Source: Anaerolineae bacterium (GTDB lineage Bacteria; Chloroflexota; Anaerolineae; Aggregatilineales; Phototrophicaceae). Taken from it: a stretch of 64,000 bases of DNA. The first letter of the stretch is position 1. Every line of letters starts with the position of its first letter. This document shows, one piece after another, positions 7,504 through 16,281 of the stretch. The stretch covers positions 62,001-126,000 of the forward strand of contig JAFLCG010000013.1 of assembly GCA_017303635.1 (NCBI GenBank), read 5' to 3'. The notes under the pieces are model-generated. The model was given only the letters and a program-made list of their open reading frames with translations. It searched no databases and was not told the origin of the DNA. The position numbers were made by a program, and so were the translations under genes.

Positions 7504-8715
7504 TTGCCTAGTTTGCTTTCACGCCGATCCATACTGGGTACGGCGTTTGTCTTCATCCTCTTGTTAGCAGCCTGTGGCCCGGCACCGCTGGGTGTGGGTT
7601 GGCCTGCCATAAGTCTGGCAAATACGACCTGTGGTGAGAATACCTATCAGCACGTGATCGTTGCTTTTAATGATCGTGTTGTCCTGGTCGATCCTGCTGA
7701 TGGCAGTGGTTCAGCTTTATTGAACAATGAATGTGAACCTCGACCGCCAGAAGCAGATGGTCGTGCCAAGGTATGGGACTTCCGAGGGACTGGTCAAAAT
7801 CAATTTTTCGCGCTGCCTTCCACTCTGGACGAGCAGACTTTGATTGCGATGAACTATGCCCAGCGGATCTATGAAATTGATACCGCGACAGCCCGCGCTA
7901 ATAATGGGGAAGGTTCAACCTTGCCAGAGCGAACGGGTCATGCGGTGGCACAACCGCTGGTCAATGGCGATTTGATCTACTTCGGTCTGGCGAACAAAGA
8001 CCTGGTGGCTTGGAATCGGTCTGATAATACACTGGCATGGTCTGTACCGACTGCCCATGGTGTATGGTCAAGCCCACTACTCTATGAAGGCGTTCTCTAC
8101 TTCACGTCGCTTGATCACAACCTTTATGCTGCAGATGCTGCCAGTGGTGAGTTGTTATGGAAGCTGGATATAGAGGGCGCAGCTGCTTCAACCCCGCTTC
8201 TCCATGATGGTATTCTTTATGTTGGTAGTTTTGCCCGCAAGATCTTTGCGATCTCGCTTGAGGGTGAAAAACTAGCCGAATACACCACGATTGACTGGGT
8301 TTGGGGTACACCGACTATTCATGAGAATGTGCTTTACGCTGCTGACCTGGTTGGCAACGTGTATGCTCTGGATATAACCAATAACCTGAGCCAAATATGG
8401 CAACAAAAGGTCGCTGCTCGTGCAATTCGGGCTACTCCGGTCGTCTATGAAGATCGTGTGATTGTTGGCTCTCGTGATCAGCGCATTTACTGGTTGAACC
8501 GGGATAATGGTACTCCCGTGCAGGACGGTGATGGACAACCACTAGTCCGTGAAGTCCCGTCAGAAGTTCTCTCGGATGTGCTGGTTATTGAACCCACAGA
8601 GACCAATGGCGTTGATGAAACGCTGGTCGTAGTTGCTACACTGAACCCTGCTGAATTGCTCATTGCTTATTCACTGGAGCAGGGTGAACTCAAGTGGACG
8701 TACAGGTACCAGTAA
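7504..8715 (+). CDS. PQQ-like beta-propeller lipoprotein (BamB-like fold)
   Basis: 403 residues beginning at a TTG codon preceded by AAGGGG. The N-terminus is a lipoprotein signal ending LLLAAC. The rest contains repeated propeller blades of the type G-x-LYVGSF-x-x-KIFA or YAADAASGELLWKLD, at least five copies of the PQQ-repeat pattern. Such proteins act as extracytoplasmic scaffolds; in Proteobacteria BamB serves outer-membrane assembly. Its place between yidD and yidC suggests a role in membrane protein folding, but this is inference. No PQQ-dependent dehydrogenase active site was seen. Confidence 0.82.
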   Translation: MPSLLSRRSILGTAFVFILLLAACGPAPLGVGWPAISLANTTCGENTYQHVIVAFNDRVVLVDPADGSGSALLNNECEPRPPEADGRAKVWDFRGTGQNQFFALPSTLDEQTLIAMNYAQRIYEIDTATARANNGEGSTLPERTGHAVAQPLVNGDLIYFGLANKDLVAWNRSDNTLAWSVPTAHGVWSSPLLYEGVLYFTSLDHNLYAADAASGELLWKLDIEGAAASTPLLHDGILYVGSFARKIFAISLEGEKLAEYTTIDWVWGTPTIHENVLYAADLVGNVYALDITNNLSQIWQQKVAARAIRATPVVYEDRVIVGSRDQRIYWLNRDNGTPVQDGDGQPLVREVPSEVLSDVLVIEPTETNGVDETLVVVATLNPAELLIAYSLEQGELKWTYRYQ

Positions 8716-8737
8716 AGGGCAAGGGGAAACGTAACTC

Positions 8738-9622
8738 ATGTGGGATTTAATCCTCAACCCGTTCATTACCGTCCTGACGCTCCTCTACACTGCACTAGGC
8801 AATAGTGCGGTGCTGGCGATCGTACTCTTCACTGTGCTGATCCGCGTCATCATGCTGCCGTTGACTGCTCAGCAGATGAAGTCGTCGAAAGCCATGTCGG
8901 CATTGCAACCAGAGTTGCAGGAGCTTCAGAAGAAATACAAGAATGATCGGGAAAAGTTAGCGCAAGAACAAATGGCGCTTTACCGGAAGCATGGGGTTAA
9001 TCCTGTGGGCGGTTGCTTGCCTTTGTTCATCCAGCTACCAATCTGGATTGGCTTGTATCAGGCGATCAATCATGCGCTGGCCGCTACGCCGCTTCAGTTG
9101 CTAGATCTTGGCGGACGGTTTTTGGTCGGGGGACTGGACCGGTTAGTACCGCTTAATAATGTGGTGGCCGGGATCGACTTGACCCAACCTCCGCAGAGTT
9201 GGGCGCTCATTCTGCCGGTGTTGGTACTCATCACTTCCTGGGTGCAGAGCAAGATGATGACCCCACCGCCTATGCCAAAATCCGATGATGGCGAACCTTC
9301 GGCGACCAATCAGGCCGCGGCCATGACTCAGTCGATGACGACAATTATGCCAGTCATGATGGGCATGTTCTCGCTCTCATTTTCCGTGGGTTTGTCAATC
9401 TACTTCGTCGTTTCGAACGTGATTAGCATTATCCAGTACAGCCGTAATCCAAATACCAATTGGAAAAACATCCTGAGCTTCGGGCCACCTAAACCAGCGG
9501 TTAGTACGACCTCAGCGAATCCTCGTACTCCGCTGGAAGAGAAGATTGCGGCTCGCAAGGAAAAGTCCAACAAAGTTGAGGTAATTGAAGGCAAAGCGAC
9601 ACCTAAGAAGGCTACCAAATAA
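8738..9622 (+). CDS. yidC: YidC/Oxa1/Alb3 membrane protein insertase
   Basis: 294 residues, the short Gram-positive type without the large periplasmic domain. It has the first membrane helix at about 10-40 with the conserved groove arginine in VLIRVIMLPL, then a cytoplasmic hairpin (MKSSKAMSALQPELQELQKKYK) and the helix pair around GGCLPLFIQLPIWIGLYQAI. The last part is a Lys-rich tail (EEKIAARKEKSNKVEV...) that could bind ribosomes. It inserts proteins into the membrane alone or with SecYEG. There is a good ribosome-binding site (AGGGGAAA). Gene order rnpA-yidD-yidC-jag supports the call. Confidence 0.95.
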   Translation: MWDLILNPFITVLTLLYTALGNSAVLAIVLFTVLIRVIMLPLTAQQMKSSKAMSALQPELQELQKKYKNDREKLAQEQMALYRKHGVNPVGGCLPLFIQLPIWIGLYQAINHALAATPLQLLDLGGRFLVGGLDRLVPLNNVVAGIDLTQPPQSWALILPVLVLITSWVQSKMMTPPPMPKSDDGEPSATNQAAAMTQSMTTIMPVMMGMFSLSFSVGLSIYFVVSNVISIIQYSRNPNTNWKNILSFGPPKPAVSTTSANPRTPLEEKIAARKEKSNKVEVIEGKATPKKATK

Positions 9623-9717
9623 GGCTTGTGGTCGTCTTGCCGATCAACTGGAATACCATTGCATAACGGATGCGGAACTGCTTGCATCCGTTATGCTTTC
9701 GAGAAGGAATACTAATT

Positions 9718-10539
9718 ATGACTGAGCGTAGTATTGAAGCGACGGGGGAGACCGTCGAGGACGCAATCGCCAAAGGTTTGGCTGAACTCGAAGCAAAACC
9801 AGCCGATGTGATTGTAGAAGTGCTGGAGGAGCCGAGTAAAGGCGTCTTTGGGATCGGCGCACATCCCGCAAAAGTTCGTTTGAAGTTGTTTCGGGCTGCC
9901 GCACCTCCGCCCCCAGAACCAAAACCGCAAAAACCTTCTCGTCCTGCTAAATCGAATCCGGGTTCCTCGAGCGCTAATCTGGAAGAAGCACTGGCAGATG
10001 AAGAGCAGGACGCTGTCATCATGCTTGATGATGAGATCCATGACGTTGAAGAAGAAGATCTGGATCAGGATGCCATCGTCAGCCGTAATATCCTGTTGGA
10101 ATTGCTCGATCATATGCAGGTTGAAAAGGCGGAAGTTATTGTCCGCCGTGCTGGACCTGCAGACGATCAGGATGGATCGCCCTGGGTGCTCGATATTTCC
10201 GGCCCTGATCTTAAAGCTCTAATCGGTCGGAAAGGTGAAACACTGGCCTCTCTCCAGTATGTCACTCGTTTGATCGCAAGCCGCCAGCTCGAACATCGGG
10301 CCAACATCGTTGTTGATGCTGCTGGTTATAAAGCGCGTCGGGCGAGAATGTTGAAAGATCTGGCAGTTCGGATGGCTGATCAGGCTATTCGCAGCAAGCG
10401 AACGGTCGTGTTGGAACCCATGCCTCCTTATGAGCGCCGTATTGTCCATTTGACCCTGCGAAACCGCGCTGATGTTCAGACCAAGAGTGTAGGCGAAGGC
10501 ACCGGTCGCAAAGTGACTATCCTGCCGAAGGTGCAATGA
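9718..10539 (+). CDS. jag: Jag/KhpB RNA-binding protein (Jag-N, KH, R3H)
   Basis: 273 residues from the ATG at 9718, with GAGAAGG upstream. Residues 1-55 form the Jag-N domain (VEDAIAKGLAELEA, KGVFGIGAHPAKVRL). An acidic and Pro-rich linker follows (about 60-115), then a KH-like domain with LIGRKGETLASLQYV, then an R3H domain (MPPYERRIVHLTLRNR). KhpB-type proteins bind RNA and influence cell division and envelope synthesis in Gram-positive bacteria. An upstream ATG at 9670 in the same frame adds residues unlike the family. It overlaps the PfkB kinase start by four bases. Confidence 0.92.
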   Translation: MTERSIEATGETVEDAIAKGLAELEAKPADVIVEVLEEPSKGVFGIGAHPAKVRLKLFRAAAPPPPEPKPQKPSRPAKSNPGSSSANLEEALADEEQDAVIMLDDEIHDVEEEDLDQDAIVSRNILLELLDHMQVEKAEVIVRRAGPADDQDGSPWVLDISGPDLKALIGRKGETLASLQYVTRLIASRQLEHRANIVVDAAGYKARRARMLKDLAVRMADQAIRSKRTVVLEPMPPYERRIVHLTLRNRADVQTKSVGEGTGRKVTILPKVQ

Positions 10540-11396
10540 TTACCGCTGCTCCTGACTATATCCTCATTGGTCATCTCACTGCGGATTTAACACCGACAGG
10601 GCGAATGTTGGGCGGTACGGTATCCTACGCCGCCCGTGTGATTAAGGCTTTTGGAATGAGCGTGGGCGTTTTGACCAGCGCCGCTGCTCAGGAGCCTTTG
10701 CTCGATCAACTTTCGCCTTATGTGGATGAAATGGTCATAGTGCCGGCGGAGTCAACCAGCACATTTGAAAATATCTATGGCCCGACAGGGCGTACACAGT
10801 ATATTCGCGGAGTGGCTGCCAAACTCACCGCAAGTGCTGTTCCCGCACATTGGCTACATGCGCCACTGGTACATCTCGCTCCGCTAACGGATGAAGTTGA
10901 TCCGGCGATTGCATCCCATTTCCAGACTGGCACATTGCTTCTTACGTTGCAGGGTTGGCTCCGTTGGTGGACAGATGACGGGCGGGTCCGGTTTAAGCCC
11001 TATTTCAATGCTGACGTATTAAAAGAAATTGACTGGGTTGTCTTCAGCGAAGAAGATATTGCTGATGCACCTGAACTGGAAACCCAATACCGCGATACGG
11101 TTGAGAATTTGGTCATCACGCGTGCTGAACGCGGGGGATGTTACTATCACAACGGTGTTCACAGCACCTATACAACCCCGCAAGTCGAACTCGTGCATCC
11201 AACTGGGGCAGGGGATGTGTTTGCAGCTTCCCTCCTGGCTGCTTTGCATCGTACTGGTGGTGATGTGACGGTTTCGTTGAAAATTGCTGCCCACCTGGCG
11301 GCAATTTCAGTGACACGACTTGGGTTGGAGAGCGCTCCAACGGCGGATGAAGTGCGTTCTGTGATGGAAGAGGCGGGTTATGGCTCTGCACGCTGA
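10536..11396 (+). CDS. PfkB/ribokinase-family carbohydrate or nucleoside kinase
   Basis: 286 residues. The PfkB family is shown by the N-terminal GG motif region (MLGGTVSYAARVIKAFG) and the C-terminal nucleotide and catalytic motif HPTGAGDVFAASLLAAL (anion hole GAGD with catalytic Asp). Substrate cannot be assigned; the N-terminal lid is short. It starts inside the jag stop (ATGA overlap) and its 3' end overlaps the amidohydrolase start by 17 bases, so the three genes are probably translated from one message. Confidence 0.82.
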   Translation: MITAAPDYILIGHLTADLTPTGRMLGGTVSYAARVIKAFGMSVGVLTSAAAQEPLLDQLSPYVDEMVIVPAESTSTFENIYGPTGRTQYIRGVAAKLTASAVPAHWLHAPLVHLAPLTDEVDPAIASHFQTGTLLLTLQGWLRWWTDDGRVRFKPYFNADVLKEIDWVVFSEEDIADAPELETQYRDTVENLVITRAERGGCYYHNGVHSTYTTPQVELVHPTGAGDVFAASLLAALHRTGGDVTVSLKIAAHLAAISVTRLGLESAPTADEVRSVMEEAGYGSAR

Positions 11397-12993
11397 TGTT
11401 GTCATTACCAATGCAAAGCTCATCACTTTAGACCCGCAGTGTCCCCGCGCTACAGCCATCGCAGTGCGTGATGGACGTATTGTAGGTGTCGGGTCTGATG
11501 CGGATATGACGCCGCTAGTTGGTCATTCTACAGTTCAACAGAATGCGGGTGGTAAAGCCATCGTCCCTGGGTTTTCTGATGCCCATATTCACTGGGAATT
11601 GACGACCCGCTGGCTGCATAGCGTGGATTTATTTGAAGTCCCCTCGCTTGAGGAAGCGGTGCAGCGAGTGGCTGCATTTGCGGGCGGTTTACCTGCTGGT
11701 CAATGGGTGGTTGGGACCGGTTGGTTTCAAGATATCTGGGCTGGTCGTGCTTTTCCCGTCGCGCACGATCTCGACGCTGTCGTGCCACATCATCCCGTAT
11801 ATCTGACTGGCAAGAGTGTTCATGTAGCCTGGGTCAATTCCCATGCTTTAGCGTTAGCCGGCATCACGGCTGAGACTCCTGATCCACCTTCAGGCCAAAT
11901 CGGTCGTGATGCTTCCGGTCAACCGAATGGACTGCTATTCGAGTCGGCGATGAAGCTGGTGGCAGAGCATATTCCTGGTCAATCGCCTGATCAATTGGCT
12001 GATCAGATGCTGAGAACACAGGCCGAAGCCCATCGATTTGGTCTGACCAGCATCCATGACTTTGATGATCCATCTTGTTTGCGCGCATTACAGATCCTGC
12101 GTGAGCGTGGGCAGTTGGGCCTACGTGTGGTGAAACAGATTAATCGTCGCTGGTTTGAGGCCGCCCTTGAGTTGGGTTTGCGCTGGAACCTGGGCGATGA
12201 TTGGATTCGCATTGGTGGTTTCAAAATGTTTGCCGATGGTGCACTGGGACCGCGCACCGCTGCGATGATTGAACCGTACCTTGGAGAACCGGAAAACTAC
12301 GGGATCGTGGTTACGCCCAAGGATGAGATGCTGTATTGGGCCAACCGTGCGAGTGAGGCTGGGCTGCCATTAACGATTCACGCAATTGGTGACCGTGCCG
12401 TGCGCGATGTGCTGGATGTATTGACCTCTGTGCGAGCAGAGGAAAAACGCAGAGGCGAACTGCCTTCGGCTCGGCGGCATCGCATTGAACATGTTCAGGT
12501 CATTCATCCGGATGATCGTCATCGGCTGGCGGAATTGAATATTATTGCTTCCATGCAACCGATACACGGTACTCAAGATATGCAAATGGCGGACAGCTAC
12601 TGGGGAAATCGCAGCCAGTTGGCTTATAACCCGCGCATCCAATTGGATCAAGGTGTCGTCGTTGCATTTGGCTCCGATGCCCCTGTGGAAACCTTTGATC
12701 CGCTCAAGGGCATTCATGCGGCGGTGACCCGTCAGCGTGCAGATGGTTCTCCCGGGCCGGATGGATGGTATCCACCTGCACGCATTGGCCTCACCGAGGC
12801 TTTAGTGGGCTATACTCAGGGGCCGGCCTATGCCGCCGGTCTTGAATCGCGTATCGGTAAGCTAGCCCCCGGTTATCTGGCAGATCTGGTCGTCCTTGAT
12901 CGTGATCCGTATCTGATGCCTGCGCCTGAACTGCTGGATCTGCGTGTCGAAGGAACGATGGTCGCTGGACACTGGGCCTTTGGCGGCCTATAA
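11380..12993 (+). CDS. amidohydrolase, YtcJ-like metal-dependent hydrolase
   Basis: 537 residues. It has the amidohydrolase-3 architecture: an N-terminal beta part (VVITNAKLITLDPQ), metal ligands PGFSDAHIHWE, a TIM barrel containing GGFKMFADGALGPRTAAM, LTIHAIGDRAV and RHRIEHVQV, and GSDAPVETFDPL with the last catalytic Asp, followed by a C-terminal beta part ending YLADLVVLDRDP. YtcJ-like enzymes cleave amide or imide bonds, but their substrates are largely unknown. It overlaps the kinase gene upstream. Confidence 0.88.
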   Translation: MALHADVVITNAKLITLDPQCPRATAIAVRDGRIVGVGSDADMTPLVGHSTVQQNAGGKAIVPGFSDAHIHWELTTRWLHSVDLFEVPSLEEAVQRVAAFAGGLPAGQWVVGTGWFQDIWAGRAFPVAHDLDAVVPHHPVYLTGKSVHVAWVNSHALALAGITAETPDPPSGQIGRDASGQPNGLLFESAMKLVAEHIPGQSPDQLADQMLRTQAEAHRFGLTSIHDFDDPSCLRALQILRERGQLGLRVVKQINRRWFEAALELGLRWNLGDDWIRIGGFKMFADGALGPRTAAMIEPYLGEPENYGIVVTPKDEMLYWANRASEAGLPLTIHAIGDRAVRDVLDVLTSVRAEEKRRGELPSARRHRIEHVQVIHPDDRHRLAELNIIASMQPIHGTQDMQMADSYWGNRSQLAYNPRIQLDQGVVVAFGSDAPVETFDPLKGIHAAVTRQRADGSPGPDGWYPPARIGLTEALVGYTQGPAYAAGLESRIGKLAPGYLADLVVLDRDPYLMPAPELLDLRVEGTMVAGHWAFGGL

Positions 12994-13007
12994 ACCATCA
13001 CCAGTCG

Positions 13008-13643
13008 TTAGAATAACGTGGCGACACTGAACACCACCCGAAACGGCAGGCAGTAAATCACGACGGCCTGATACTGACTAAAGTCGATTTCTGATGGAAC
13101 GTTGTAGTTCTGATTACCGACATTGCCTTTTAGCGGACCCAGATCAATGTAATCGGTGCCCACATCTTCTGGTGTCAGCGGATTGTCATTGCGGGTCAGG
13201 ATGACATGCAGCTCGGGGCCGTTCGTCACCCGGAAGTTTTCAAAACGCAGCACGCGACTGCCGTCCGGTAACTCATAGAGCGTCGCTGTACCAGTGCCCC
13301 CATGAATGATATCAATCTGGTTGAAATTGCCTTGCCCGATGACTCGCGGGTCAGACATTTGAGGCATTTCCTGTTCGGCAGCGGAGACAATCTGATCGCC
13401 GCTGGTCATGGCTCTTGCCATTTCAACTGCTTGGGTCGGGTTGGCCTGCAAGGTGGCCTGCATGGCGGCTTGCTGCTCCGCAGGCAGATTTATGAATGCA
13501 GTTTGCTGCTCGCCGGTTAGGCCGGGGAAGACTTCATTGACGGTATCATCGACGAGCAAGGGTCGCCATAAGGGAAAAGTAAAGACGGCTGCGACCGCAG
13601 CGGCTCCGATGAGAATCAGAAAGAGACGAATGCGATTATTCAT
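13008..13643 (-). CDS. DM13-domain exported protein
   Basis: 211 residues with a signal anchor (LFLILIGAAAVAAVFTF) at the N-terminus. The C-terminal part (about 100-211) is a DM13 domain: FNQIDIIHGGTGTATLYEL, LRFENFRVTNGPELHV, then VPSEIDFSQYQAVVIYC with its conserved Cys near the end. DM13 domains are thought to act in electron transfer or as redox modules. Between signal and domain is an Ala/Gln-rich helical region (LPAEQQAAMQATL). It ends close to the amidohydrolase stop, convergently. Confidence 0.83.
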   Translation of the reverse strand: MNNRIRLFLILIGAAAVAAVFTFPLWRPLLVDDTVNEVFPGLTGEQQTAFINLPAEQQAAMQATLQANPTQAVEMARAMTSGDQIVSAAEQEMPQMSDPRVIGQGNFNQIDIIHGGTGTATLYELPDGSRVLRFENFRVTNGPELHVILTRNDNPLTPEDVGTDYIDLGPLKGNVGNQNYNVPSEIDFSQYQAVVIYCLPFRVVFSVATLF

Positions 13644-13780
13644 GCGATGATTCCTGTTTGATTGCTATCCAAGCGTCCATTATCTTTCAAATGATGACAC
13701 TCATCTTACTGGCCAGCGATAGCGCAGGCTGTCTTGTTGACGCTTGATGTCTCCAGTGATGTCAGCACGTTAGCTAGTAC

Positions 13781-13814
13781 TGGACATTTTGGACACATTT
13801 GGCAGATTTGACTG
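13781..13814. repeat. degenerate 9-bp direct repeats (TGGACA units)
   Basis: TGGACA occurs at 13781 and 13790, then TGGCAG at about 13800 and TGACTG at about 13809, giving a spacing of 9-10 bases. On the other strand this reads as TGTCCA units. It matches the cleaner five-unit tract at 63474-63515, which lies a similar distance from a copy of the same palindrome. In this copy the tract is about 100 bases from the palindrome at 13912. Confidence 0.5.
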
Positions 13815-13911
13815 ACGACTAAGTCCAATAACACTCCGGGATATAACCAGCATGGATAGACTTAAGCCTGCCAGGGCGCTTTCAGGATACCATAGGTTGA
13901 GTTGGTGAAGC

Positions 13912-13925
13912 GGAACATATGTTCC
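13912..13925. promoter_or_regulatory. palindrome GGAACATATGTTCC (copy 1 of 4)
   Basis: A perfect 14-base palindrome, extended by flanking C/G to 16 bases. It contains GAAC-N4-GTTC, the core of Gram-positive-type LexA boxes. It is in the 407-base gap between the DM13 gene (leftward) and tpx (rightward). It is followed by a sequence reading TATACT 12 bases further on, and by CTGAGCCT, which also follows the copy at 63373. Coordinates may be off by one. Confidence 0.55.
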
Positions 13926-14002
13926 GATTTTTGCAATATACTGAGCCTGCCCTAAAGATGAGTCCTTCTTGAGCATGTGGTAGCTGGCAGGGCGGGGCAG
14001 GC

Positions 14003-14008
14003 TATAAT
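14003..14008 (+). promoter_or_regulatory. -10 box of probable tpx promoter
   Basis: TATAAT preceded by GC, 43 bases before the tpx start codon. No good -35 is visible 16-18 bases upstream. The preceding GC-rich bases can pair with 13943-13951 (AGCCTGCCC with GGGCAGGCT). Nothing else gene-like is seen between 13644 and 14050. Confidence 0.4.
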
Positions 14009-14050
14009 CAGCGGCGTGACCTAATGATGGGCTAATCAGGAGTAAGAATT

Positions 14051-14563
14051 GTGACTGGCCGACCGGGAATGCTGCTGGGAACCACGGAATTCAGTGTGAG
14101 CGGGCCGATGCTCCATAAAGGAGATCACGCTCCAGATTTTGCACTAACGGCAAATAATTGGGCGACAAAATCACTGGCTGATTATGCCGGGAAAGTCAAG
14201 ATTCTGAGTATCGTGCCGTCGCTGGATACGCGGGTTTGTTCGGCGCAGACCCATCGTTTTAACTCCGAAGCCGCCAATTTAGCACAGGATGTGGTGATTC
14301 TTACCGTCAGTGCGGATTTGCCTTACGCGCAAAAGCGTTGGTGCGGAGCAGAAGGTGTCGATCGCGTGGAGACGCTTTCCGATCACAAGACGATGAACTT
14401 TGCTACCGCTTATGGCGTACATGTGACCGATCTGCGCGTTACTCAGCGGGCCTGTTTTGTGCTGGATCGGGATAATGTGGTGCGTCATGCGGAATATGTC
14501 CATTTGATGGGTGATGAGATCAACTTTGAGGCAGCGCTGAACGCGGCTCGCAGCCTGGTTTAA
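14051..14563 (+). CDS. tpx: thiol peroxidase Tpx (atypical 2-Cys peroxiredoxin)
   Basis: 170 residues from a GTG start with AGGAG eight to twelve bases upstream. The peroxidatic cysteine is in PSLDTRVCSAQTHRFN and the resolving cysteine in KRWCGAEGV, which is the Tpx arrangement. The protein reduces hydrogen peroxide and alkyl peroxides in the cytoplasm, recycled by thioredoxin. Length and the lead-in MLLGTTEFSVSGPML match the family. The next gene starts 60 bases later. Confidence 0.93.
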   Translation: MTGRPGMLLGTTEFSVSGPMLHKGDHAPDFALTANNWATKSLADYAGKVKILSIVPSLDTRVCSAQTHRFNSEAANLAQDVVILTVSADLPYAQKRWCGAEGVDRVETLSDHKTMNFATAYGVHVTDLRVTQRACFVLDRDNVVRHAEYVHLMGDEINFEAALNAARSLV

Positions 14564-14622
14564 CAACATCATATCGATATACCACGGAGATCACTGATTA
14601 TTGGCAGAAGGGGGAACATGCA

Positions 14623-15120
14623 ATGATCAAGTCATTGCTGGAGAGTAGTCGACATCTGATTTTGGTGATTGTGCTGGCCTCGCTGGTTCTCACGGTTGTT
14701 GCGATTGGCTGGGCACTCTGGGAGACTGTCCAATTAGTGATTACAGTGGTCACCCAGTACAAGGGTGTTTCAAGTACGCTGGTTGGTTTTGTTCAGCTCC
14801 TGGATGTGTATCTGGTCGTGGCGGTTTTATACATCTTCACTGTTGCATTGTATGAGTTATTCATCGATGATCTGAATTTGCCAGGTTGGCTGCAACTGCA
14901 CAACTTCGATGAACTCAAGACAGTCATTAGCAATATGGTTGTGTTGATTGCGGCTGTTTCTTTCCTAAAGCTCTTTTTGGAAAAGACTGATCCGCTGGCG
15001 ACACTGCTTTATGGGTTGGCCCTGACAGTTGTGGCGATGGCCTTGATCCAATATCGCCGTCACACCCGTGAAGATACTGCATCTGATCCCTCTCACCCGG
15101 AGTTGAGCTCTCATGAATGA
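14623..15120 (+). CDS. YqhA-family (UPF0114) membrane protein
   Basis: 165 residues with about four transmembrane helices (about 10-33, 50-85, 105-122 and 126-146). The segment FTVALYELFIDDLNLPGWLQ, followed by DELKTVISNMVVLIAAVSFL, fits the UPF0114 family pattern. Function is unknown for the family. The gene overlaps the aminopeptidase start by eight bases, so the two are probably co-translated. It is separated by 60 bases from tpx. Confidence 0.72.
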   Translation: MIKSLLESSRHLILVIVLASLVLTVVAIGWALWETVQLVITVVTQYKGVSSTLVGFVQLLDVYLVVAVLYIFTVALYELFIDDLNLPGWLQLHNFDELKTVISNMVVLIAAVSFLKLFLEKTDPLATLLYGLALTVVAMALIQYRRHTREDTASDPSHPELSSHE

Positions 15121-16216
15121 TCCACGTCTCAACAAATTAGCGAATGTACTGGTCGATTATTGCTGCGATGTGAAACCCGGTATGTGGGTAGGCATTCTCG
15201 GCGATGTAGCGACCCTGCCTGCGCTGCGCGCTGTGTACGCCGAAGTGCTCAAGTATGGTGGCAATCCAACGTTGTTTATGAGTGATGAATGGATGTCACG
15301 GCATTTTACCCGCGAAGCCAACGACGATCAGATCGCCTGGCTTGACCCCTCACAGACGCTCTATTATGAAAAGGCTGATGTGTATATTCGGATTGGCAGC
15401 AGCAATAACACCCGCGCTATGACGAATGTGGATCCCAAGCGGGTCCAAAAGATCAATGCGGCGCGGCGTCACTGGTTGGATACTCGTCTCAGCCGGGCTT
15501 CGCGTAACGAGATGGAATGGATTGGAACCTGGTATCCGACTGAAGCCAGTGCCCAGGAAGCCAATATGAGCCTTGAGGAATATACTGATTTCGTCTATAG
15601 CTCGATGTTTCTGGATGCCGATGATCCGGCTGCCGAGTGGAGGAAACTCTCTGCTCATCAGCAGTTAAAAGTGGATTGGTTGAAGGGCAAGAAACAGGTC
15701 AAGTTGATTGGTCCTAATGCCGATATTGAACTCTCGATTGCCGAGCGCACTTTTGTCAACAGTGACGGGCATAAGAATATGCCCAGCGGCGAGATTTTCA
15801 CTGGCCCGGTGGAGGAGTCTGTGAATGGTTGGATACGCTTTAGCTATCCGAGTATTGTGGCGGGGCGGGCGGTTTCCGGCATCGAATTGAAGTTCGAGAA
15901 TGGCAAAGTGGTCGAGGCCAAAGCAGAGTCGAATGATGACCTGCTGCAAGCCCAGTTAAACACCGATGCCGGGGCGCGGTACCTGGGTGAGTTCGCCATT
16001 GGTACGAACTTCGGGATTAACCGGTTCACGGGGAATATCCTGTTTGATGAGAAGATCGGCGGCACCATCCACATGGCTATTGGAATGGGTTATCCGGAGA
16101 CGGGCAGCAAGAACAAGAGCGCTGTTCACTGGGATATGATCTGTGACATGCGCGATGACAGTGAAATCCGTGTCGACGGGGAGTTGTTCTACAAGAACGG
16201 CGAGTTTGTGGTCTGA
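15113..16216 (+). CDS. M29-family (AmpS/thermophilic type) aminopeptidase
   Basis: 367 residues. The M29 family pattern is visible throughout. The N-terminus has LANVLVDYCCDVKPGMWVGI. Putative metal-binding residues lie in the SGEIFTGPVEESVNGWI stretch (Glu), in YLGEFAIGTNFGIN (Glu) and in GTIHMAIGMGYPETGSKN (His), and an HWDMICDM (His/Asp) motif follows. The enzyme removes N-terminal residues from peptides with two metal ions (usually Co or Zn). Likely cytoplasmic, as no signal peptide is present. A terminator hairpin follows. Confidence 0.9.
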   Translation: MNDPRLNKLANVLVDYCCDVKPGMWVGILGDVATLPALRAVYAEVLKYGGNPTLFMSDEWMSRHFTREANDDQIAWLDPSQTLYYEKADVYIRIGSSNNTRAMTNVDPKRVQKINAARRHWLDTRLSRASRNEMEWIGTWYPTEASAQEANMSLEEYTDFVYSSMFLDADDPAAEWRKLSAHQQLKVDWLKGKKQVKLIGPNADIELSIAERTFVNSDGHKNMPSGEIFTGPVEESVNGWIRFSYPSIVAGRAVSGIELKFENGKVVEAKAESNDDLLQAQLNTDAGARYLGEFAIGTNFGINRFTGNILFDEKIGGTIHMAIGMGYPETGSKNKSAVHWDMICDMRDDSEIRVDGELFYKNGEFVV

Positions 16217-16231
16217 TTGGGTTTTGCTGGT

Positions 16232-16256
16232 ATGGGCGGGATATACTCCCGCCCAT
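16232..16256. terminator. hairpin terminator between convergent genes
   Basis: ATGGGCGGG pairs perfectly with CCCGCCCAT over a seven-base loop, followed on the plus strand by GTTTCTGTCTT. It lies between the aminopeptidase (rightward) and uvrB (leftward), so it may serve both strands, though the T-tract is poor. Confidence 0.6.
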
Positions 16257-16281
16257 GTTTCTGTCTTGATTCGATCTGCTT

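Noticed and set aside
13770..13976. Open frame on the minus strand in the tpx/DM13 gap
   Set aside because: It consists of repeats and the palindrome, with no homology; the open frame is likely a chance product.
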